64,000 bases of DNA from an uncultured Chlorobiales bacterium (lineage in GTDB: Bacteria > Bacteroidota > Chlorobiia > Chlorobiales > Chlorobiaceae): positions 124,001 to 188,000 of the forward strand of contig CAIYTH010000048.1 in NCBI GenBank assembly GCA_903929135.1, given 5' to 3'. The stretch's first letter is position 1, and every line of letters begins with the position of its first letter. The translations under genes and the position numbers were made by a program. This document shows, in pieces, positions 58,534-64,000 of the stretch. The notes beneath the pieces were generated by a model that saw nothing but the letters and a program-made list of their open reading frames with translations, did not search any database and was not told where the DNA came from.

Positions 58534-60294
58534 ATGAAAAATCTGCTTGCACTGAAACCCTACCTGTTACGTTACAGGAAAACACTCGCATGGGGTGCAG
58601 TATGCGTCATTGCCACGAATTTCTTCGCCGTGGCCGCCCCCCGCTTCCTCGGAGACGCCATCGATATCATGGCCAGGAGCTTCTCGATGGACGAAATCAT
58701 GAGCAAAGTCGGCCTGTACATTCTTTTTTCCGCATTGAGCGGCATCACGCTCTACCTGGTCCGCCAGCTGATCATCGTCACATCGAGGGAAATCGAATAC
58801 GACCTCAAGAACGACTATTACGCACATCTCCAGACCCTCTCGACGACCTTCTACGACCGAACCGGCTCCGGCGAGCTGATCTCGAGAGGCACCAACGACC
58901 TGAACGCCGTCAGGGATTTCCTCGGCCCTGGCATCATGTATTCGATCAACACCCTCTTCAGGCTCCTGTTCGCCATCGGCGCAATGGTCTCCATCTCGCC
59001 TTCGCTGACCTTCTTCGCACTTCTTCCCGCGCCGTTCCTCAGCTTTTCGGTCTACAGGACCGGCCTCTCCATCCAGAAGCGCTCGAAAAGGATCCAGGAG
59101 AACTACGCATCGATCACCAATCTCGTCCAGGAAAACATTTCGGGCATCCGGGTCGTCAGAAACTACAACCGGGAGCTGGTTGAGACCGGACGGTTCGAGG
59201 CGCTGAACCGCGAGTATTACGACAACAACCTTGGGCTCGCCAAAATCCAGGCAGGGTTCATGGCCATCCTGACAGCCCTGACGGCGCTGTCGCTCATTCC
59301 GGTCATCTGGGCAGGCGGCCTGAACGTCATGAAGGGCAGCATGACCATCGGGGGCATCGCCCAGTTCGTCATCTACGTCACCATGCTCAGCTGGCCGATG
59401 ATTTCGATCGGCTGGGTCACCAACATCGTCCAGAAAGCGGCTGCGGCCCAGACTCGCCTGAAAGAGATCTTCGATGCCAGGCCGAACGTCACGGACGAAT
59501 CGGGCGGGAATCATGGTCCGGCGGATGAACCTCTGAAAGGTACGGTCGCCTTCGAAGGCATCGGCTTCAGCTATCCGTCGCAGCCGGACAAACGCGTCCT
59601 CAGCGATATCTCCTTCACGATCGAGCCGGGCACGAAGGTAGCCATAGTCGGAGCCACCGGTTCGGGCAAATCGACCCTGATCAACCTTCTTCCCCGCCTT
59701 TACGATCCCGGCGAAGGGCGGATCACCATCGGCGGAGCTGACATCAGGAACGTGCCGCTCGCACGTCTCAGGCGAACCGTCGGTTTCGTGCCGCAGACGA
59801 ACTTCCTCTTCTCCGACACCATCCGACGCAACATCGATTTCGGAGCCGGACGCCATGAGACCGGCCCCGACGTTATCGAAGCCAGCCGGATCGCCATGCT
59901 TTACGACGACGTCATGGATTTTCCCGAAAAGTTCGACACCATGCTCGGCGAAAAGGGCATCAACCTTTCGGGAGGTCAGAAGCAACGCGCCTGCATCGCC
60001 AGGGCGCTCTGCTGGGACCCGGCTATCCTCGTGCTCGACGACGCGTTGTCAGCCGTGGATACGGCAACCGAAGCAAGGATTTTCGATGGACTGCTCGAAA
60101 AGCTTCCCGACACGACCGTCGTCCTGATCAGCCATCGGATCTCGACCATCAGGAACTGCGACCGCATCATCGTGCTCCATGAAGGCCGCATCGCCGAAAG
60201 CGGCACCCACGATGAGCTGCTCCGGAACGGGCAGTACTACGCCGACCTCTACACGCGCCAGCTGCTCGAGGAGGAGATAAGCGCAATCAATTGA
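58534..60294 (+). CDS. ABC exporter (MsbA/MdlA-like), ATPase-permease fusion
   Basis: 586 residues from 58534. Six-helix export domain then a nucleotide-binding domain: Walker A GATGSGKST, signature LSGGQKQRACIARAL, D-loop SAVDTATE. The Walker B is followed by Asp (ILVLDDALSAVD; Asp502, Asp503) where most exporters have the catalytic Glu, the pattern of the degenerate half of heterodimers such as MdlA, YheI and BmrC. No partner half lies next to it. Substrate unknown; the divergent MerR gene may regulate it. Confidence 0.9.
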   Translation: MKNLLALKPYLLRYRKTLAWGAVCVIATNFFAVAAPRFLGDAIDIMARSFSMDEIMSKVGLYILFSALSGITLYLVRQLIIVTSREIEYDLKNDYYAHLQTLSTTFYDRTGSGELISRGTNDLNAVRDFLGPGIMYSINTLFRLLFAIGAMVSISPSLTFFALLPAPFLSFSVYRTGLSIQKRSKRIQENYASITNLVQENISGIRVVRNYNRELVETGRFEALNREYYDNNLGLAKIQAGFMAILTALTALSLIPVIWAGGLNVMKGSMTIGGIAQFVIYVTMLSWPMISIGWVTNIVQKAAAAQTRLKEIFDARPNVTDESGGNHGPADEPLKGTVAFEGIGFSYPSQPDKRVLSDISFTIEPGTKVAIVGATGSGKSTLINLLPRLYDPGEGRITIGGADIRNVPLARLRRTVGFVPQTNFLFSDTIRRNIDFGAGRHETGPDVIEASRIAMLYDDVMDFPEKFDTMLGEKGINLSGGQKQRACIARALCWDPAILVLDDALSAVDTATEARIFDGLLEKLPDTTVVLISHRISTIRNCDRIIVLHEGRIAESGTHDELLRNGQYYADLYTRQLLEEEISAIN

Positions 60295-60307
60295 AGGAAA
60301 AGAAAAA

Positions 60308-60418
60308 ATGGACGAATGCAGGTAGATGGACGGCATGGACTTTATGGACTGAATGGACAAAGGAACAAGAAGAGGGACCCACCTCTTTTTCTTCGTTCAT
60401 GTCGTCCATAAAGTCCAT
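60308..60418. repeat. 9-nt-periodic ATGGAC/GTCCAT inverted array around a hairpin, family C (copy 3)
   Basis: Left arm: ATGGAC at 60308 and then at 60326, 60335, 60344 and 60353 (nine apart). Centre: hairpin AAGAGG (60370-60375) / CCTCTT (60382-60387) with trailing Ts, a plausible terminator. Right arm: GTCCAT at 60404 and 60413. Lies between the convergent ABC exporter and radical SAM genes. Confidence 0.9.
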
Positions 60419-60426
60419 TTCTTGCA

Positions 60427-61845
60427 TTACATTCCCATCTCCTTCAGCTGCCTGCGGAGGTCGCGGCGCGACAGTCCGTACATGTGCACGTAGAGTGAGT
60501 TGAACATCAGCACGGCCGACCGGAGCGTCGGGGCTCTCAGAGCCCGCTCGACCGCATGGCGCAGCGTGAAAACCCGCGAGGTGAGGCCGGTGTAACTCGG
60601 AATGAATTCGTCGAGTGGCATCTGTTTCGGAAGATAGAGCATCTCCTGGGCCCAGGAGAACCTGAAGGCTTCGTGGTCGTCACGGCATTGCAGCAGCCGC
60701 CCTTCGTCCGCGAGCCGGTCGAAGACGCCGGTGCCGGGGATGGGGCGCAGTAGGTTGATGCCCGGCACATCGATGCCGGTCTCCTCGATGAACTCCTCGA
60801 TCGTCGCAGCCATGTCGGCGGTATCGCCGTCAAGCCCGTAAATGAAACTGCCGTAGACGCAGATGCCCGACTCGCGTATGGCCTTGATGCATCGGGCCTG
60901 CCTGGCTGCGGGATTGTGGAATTTATGATGGGCGTGGTTGCTCTCGTCGGCGAGGCTTTCTATGCCGACCAGCAGGGCGCCGCACCCCGATCGGGCGAAG
61001 GTTTCAAGCAAAGCCGGATTTTCACCGAGAGCCGTCGTCGACTGTCCGACCCAGCGGATGCCCAGCGGGGCAAGTCGGGTAAACAGCTCTCCCGCATATG
61101 CTTCGTCGGCATTGACCGTATCGTCGAGAAAAAAGAAGATTCGCCGGTCACCTTCGAGAAAACGCTCCACCTCCCGGACGACGGCATCGACCGGACGGTG
61201 CCTGAGCCGGTGGCCGTTCATGACGTGCACGCTGCAGAAGTCGCAGCTGAACGGACAGCCCCGTGTGGTCTGGACCACGTTCGTGGTGAAGTAGCTGCGG
61301 ATATCGAGCATGGACTTGCCGACAGGGCGCTCAAGCGAAAGGTCGGGAAAGCTCCCCTGTCGGTACTCGGGCTTCAGTCGCCCTGCCCTGAGGTCCAGGA
61401 GCAGATCCTTCCAGAGGTCGTCGGCCTCCCCGATGACCAGAACGTCGGCATGCTCCCGGCATCGCTCGGGAAACATCGTGACGTAGGGGCCGCCGAGCAC
61501 CACTTTCGAACCCCCCGCGCGGAACCGGGCGGCCAGTTCGAACGCCGGACGGGCCGCACCGGTCTGGACGCCTATGCCGACCAGGTCCCAGTGCCGTTCG
61601 AGGGGAAGCCGATCGAACCTGAGGTCGCAGAACTCCTGCCGCACTCCCGGCACCTCCACAGAGGCAAGTATCATGAGCGACAGGGGGGGGATGGCGAACT
61701 GCGCCCGCTTGATCACGCCGCTCAGGGTGCGGTCCTTCAACAGCGACAGAAGCCCTTTCGAGGCGCCTGCATCGAGTGAGGCTGCGCCGTCCACGCCGCT
61801 CGACGCCTGGACGAACACGAGTAGCACCGAGTATGTTTTTTCCAT
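60427..61845 (-). CDS. B12-binding radical SAM protein (BchE/BchQ/BchR-like group)
   Basis: 472 residues from the Met at 61845. An N-terminal B12-binding-like domain (VGIGVQTGAARPAFELA, VVLGGPYVTMFPE, VLVIGEADDLW) and a radical SAM domain with CxxxCxxC at Cys197, Cys201 and Cys204 (GCPFSCDFC), then a DUF4070-like C-terminus with a basic tail. This group includes BchE cyclase, BchQ/BchR methyltransferases and hopanoid methylases. In a green sulfur bacterium a bacteriochlorophyll or hopanoid role is possible; substrate not assignable. Begins 13 bases after mutS ends. Confidence 0.87.
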   Translation of the reverse strand: MEKTYSVLLVFVQASSGVDGAASLDAGASKGLLSLLKDRTLSGVIKRAQFAIPPLSLMILASVEVPGVRQEFCDLRFDRLPLERHWDLVGIGVQTGAARPAFELAARFRAGGSKVVLGGPYVTMFPERCREHADVLVIGEADDLWKDLLLDLRAGRLKPEYRQGSFPDLSLERPVGKSMLDIRSYFTTNVVQTTRGCPFSCDFCSVHVMNGHRLRHRPVDAVVREVERFLEGDRRIFFFLDDTVNADEAYAGELFTRLAPLGIRWVGQSTTALGENPALLETFARSGCGALLVGIESLADESNHAHHKFHNPAARQARCIKAIRESGICVYGSFIYGLDGDTADMAATIEEFIEETGIDVPGINLLRPIPGTGVFDRLADEGRLLQCRDDHEAFRFSWAQEMLYLPKQMPLDEFIPSYTGLTSRVFTLRHAVERALRAPTLRSAVLMFNSLYVHMYGLSRRDLRRQLKEMGM

Positions 61846-61858
61846 GGAGGTCACGGTA

Positions 61859-64000
61859 TTAGCGGGCCGTCCGGCCAAGGGCGATCTCCTGCAGCCGCTT
61901 CAGCTCCACCAGGGCATCCAGTGGCGTCAGGCTGTTGATATCGAGCGATGAAACCTCCTTGCGCAGCACGCTCTCCTCCTCCTCGAACAGCGATATCTGC
62001 CGGGCCTGCAGGAGCGACGACGACGGGCGTGCAGGCGGCATCTCGATCTCGCGTTTTTCCATGCCTGCGAGGATCTCCCTTGCCCTCGTGATCACCTCCG
62101 CCGGCATGCCGGCCATTTTGGCGACCTCGATGCCGTAGCTGTTGTCCGAGGCGCCCCGGACGATCTTGCGGAGAAAGATGACCGTGTCGGCCGTCTCGAC
62201 CACCGTGGCGTTGAAGTTGACGGCCCTTTCGAGCCGCTCCTCGAGCTCCGCAAGTTCGTGGTAATGTGTCGCGAACAGGGTCCGGGCGCGCAGCCTGTCG
62301 TGGATGTACTCGCTCATCGACCAGGCTATCGACATGCCGTCGAAGGTGCTGGTGCCGCGGCCGATCTCGTCGAAAAGCAGCAGGCTCTGCGACGTGGCGT
62401 TGTTCAGGATGCTCGACGCCTCGTTCATTTCGACGAGGAAGGTGCTCTCGCCGGAGGTGATGTTGTCCGAGGCGCCTACCCTGGTGAATATCCGGTCCAC
62501 GATGCCGATCTCAGCTTCGTCTGCAGGCACGAAGCTGCCGACCTGCGCGAGCAGCACGATTAGCCCCGTCTGCCTCAGGAACGAGCTTTTACCGGCCATG
62601 TTGGGACCGGTGATGATCAGGAGCTGGTTGCGCTCACCGATGTCGCAGTCGTTGGCCACATAGGGGTCGTCGACGCCCATGATCCGTTCCAGAACCGGAT
62701 GGCGACCGGCCCTGACCGAGAGCTCGGGCCGTGATGTCATCGTCGGCCGGCAGTAGCGGTATTCGGCAGCGCACCATGCGAACGAAGCCAGGCAATCCAA
62801 CTCGGCAAGGGCTGAAGCGCTTTTCTGGATCGATGCCGCACTGGATGCGGCCATGGCGCAGAGGTCATGGAACAGCTGGTGCTCGAGGATGAGGCTCTTC
62901 TCCTCGGCCGTCAGGATCTTCTCTTCGTACTCCTTCAGGGCAGGAATCGTGTAGCGTTCGGCGTTGACCAGGGTCTGCTTCTTCTCGTAGTACTCCGGAA
63001 CCTTGTCGCTGTTGGCCCGGCTTACCTCGATGTAGTAGCCGAACACCTTGTTGTACTGCACCTTCAGAGAGGAGATCGAGGTTTTGCGGCGCTCATCCTG
63101 CTGGATGTCGAGCAGCCGGTCCCTGGCCCCGGAGGAGATCGCCCGCAGTTCGTCGAGCTCGGCATGATAGCCTGACCTGATGTAGCCGCCGTCGCGCAGG
63201 GTGCCTGTGGCTTCGGGATCGAGTGCACGGTCGATCGATCCCGCGAGCCCTGGCAGTTCCTCGAGCTCGGCGGCAAGCTGCTTCAGCCTCGGGGAACCGG
63301 CGTCCGAGAGGAGTGCCCTGACCTGCGGGATCATGTCGAGGGAGGATCCCAGCATGCGCACCTCCCGAGGCATCGCCCTGAAGGTGGCGACCCTCGAGAG
63401 CGCGCGTTCGAGGTCGATCACCCCGCCGAGAAGCTGTTGCAGTCCATCGCGGAGACGCGGTGCGTCGACAAGCTCATCCACCGCGTCGTGCCGGTGCGTG
63501 ATCGCTTCGATGCGCTTCAGGGGGTGCAGCAGCCAGCGCCTGAGCAGCCTCGCACCCATCGGGTTCCGCGTCCGGTCGATCACCTCGAGCAGGCTGCCGT
63601 TGAGTGTGCCGTCCTGCATCGAGGAGATGATTTCGAGGTTGCGTCGCGTCTGGACATCGAGCGTCATGGTGTCGGCGCCTTCGACAAGCCCGATACGTGC
63701 AAGGTACTGCAGGCTGCCCTGCTTCGTCTCCTCGAGGTACTGCAGCACGACCCCGGCAGCAACCTTGCCTGCTTCGGCACCCTCGATGCCGAACCCTTTC
63801 AGGGAGTGTGTCCTGAAATGGTCGGCCAGCACCCTTGCGGTCTGCTCCTCGCTGAACATCCAATCCTCGAGCTCGCTGAACAGCACCTCGGCAAAGAGGC
63901 TTTTCTTCAGCGATTCCTTCAGCTCCTTCTCTTTCGAGGAGATGAGTATCTCCGCCGGATGGAGCGATTGCAGGAAGTCCTTCAACGCCTCCGGCAGAAG
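61859..64000 (-). CDS. mutS: DNA mismatch repair protein MutS (N-terminus outside window)
   Basis: The frame is open to the end of the window, so the gene continues beyond 64000; about 713 residues are present. Recognises mismatches and starts repair. Seen: the connector and core/lever domains ([58 protein letters not shown]), clamp ([13 protein letters not shown]), and the ATPase with Walker [10 protein letters not shown], Walker [13 protein letters not shown] and the ATHYHEL loop, then the C-terminal dimer region. The mismatch-binding domain with the Phe-x-Glu motif lies outside the window. Confidence 0.96.
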   Translation of the reverse strand, partial: LLPEALKDFLQSLHPAEILISSKEKELKESLKKSLFAEVLFSELEDWMFSEEQTARVLADHFRTHSLKGFGIEGAEAGKVAAGVVLQYLEETKQGSLQYLARIGLVEGADTMTLDVQTRRNLEIISSMQDGTLNGSLLEVIDRTRNPMGARLLRRWLLHPLKRIEAITHRHDAVDELVDAPRLRDGLQQLLGGVIDLERALSRVATFRAMPREVRMLGSSLDMIPQVRALLSDAGSPRLKQLAAELEELPGLAGSIDRALDPEATGTLRDGGYIRSGYHAELDELRAISSGARDRLLDIQQDERRKTSISSLKVQYNKVFGYYIEVSRANSDKVPEYYEKKQTLVNAERYTIPALKEYEEKILTAEEKSLILEHQLFHDLCAMAASSAASIQKSASALAELDCLASFAWCAAEYRYCRPTMTSRPELSVRAGRHPVLERIMGVDDPYVANDCDIGERNQLLIITGPNMAGKSSFLRQTGLIVLLAQVGSFVPADEAEIGIVDRIFTRVGASDNITSGESTFLVEMNEASSILNNATSQSLLLFDEIGRGTSTFDGMSIAWSMSEYIHDRLRARTLFATHYHELAELEERLERAVNFNATVVETADTVIFLRKIVRGASDNSYGIEVAKMAGMPAEVITRAREILAGMEKREIEMPPARPSSSLLQARQISLFEEEESVLRKEVSSLDINSLTPLDALVELKRLQEIALGRTAR

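Noticed and set aside
58567-59985. 472-codon minus-strand frame inside the ABC exporter
   Set aside because: Antisense shadow; the exporter has complete ATPase motifs.

Overview
The window comes from a green sulfur bacterium (family Chlorobiaceae). The decisive marker is fmoA, the Fenna-Matthews-Olson bacteriochlorophyll a antenna protein (56778-57878). It is supported by a cytochrome c-555-type electron carrier (23264-23593), a BCD-family pigment transporter-like protein (2163-3512), a flavodoxin carrying a PCP_red domain (40278-40934) and a B12-binding radical SAM protein of the BchE/BchQ/BchR type (60427-61845). Base composition is moderately GC-rich, dropping locally around 19.8-24 kb. 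The genus cannot be fixed from the sequence alone. I saw no rRNA, tRNA or CRISPR array.

Layout. 1-4.2 kb: end of a BamA-like protein, an HD-domain protein, a radical SAM enzyme, the BCD transporter and a lipoprotein cytochrome c. 4.4-11.2 kb: TPP riboswitch with thiC, then leftward greA-small ORF-tpiA, a DegP/HtrA protease and trpE. 11.2-18.5 kb: protein export, translation and maturation genes (lepB, lepA, def-fmt), a Fur-family regulator, an SMR transporter and proB. 18.5-27.5 kb: the accessory zone, with a Fic protein, a second diverged copy of the proB 3' end, a large PLD-helicase-DUF3427 protein, cytochrome c-555, a HipBA toxin-antitoxin pair, an IS3 OrfA remnant and a DUF481 protein. 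27.6-38.5 kb: AphA-type phosphatase, small membrane and lipoproteins, a TetR regulator divergent from arsM, proA-lolD, an MFS transporter, a DegT aminotransferase and mpl. 38.6-49.5 kb: gap, the twin flavodoxins, hrcA-grpE-dnaJ, an S24 repressor, prmC, proS and a peroxiredoxin. 49.7-64 kb: purine permease, nitrilase-like hydrolase, ispE, SPOR protein, a receiver-less sigma-54 activator, lnt, fmoA, a MerR regulator, an ABC exporter, the B12 radical SAM protein and the 3' part of mutS.

Most of the window is core housekeeping: proline synthesis (proB, proA, split about 13 kb apart), thiamine, tryptophan, isoprenoid, cell-wall recycling, heat shock and lipoprotein maturation. Two things stand out. 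First, the 18.5-25.5 kb accessory segment starts exactly at the 3' end of proB and carries a second 117-bp copy of that end (about 82% identical), the footprint of an insertion. Second, the spacers between convergent genes are almost all filled by a small set of repeat families. One of these is an unusual 9-nt-periodic GTCCAT/ATGGAC array arranged as an inverted repeat around a terminator hairpin.
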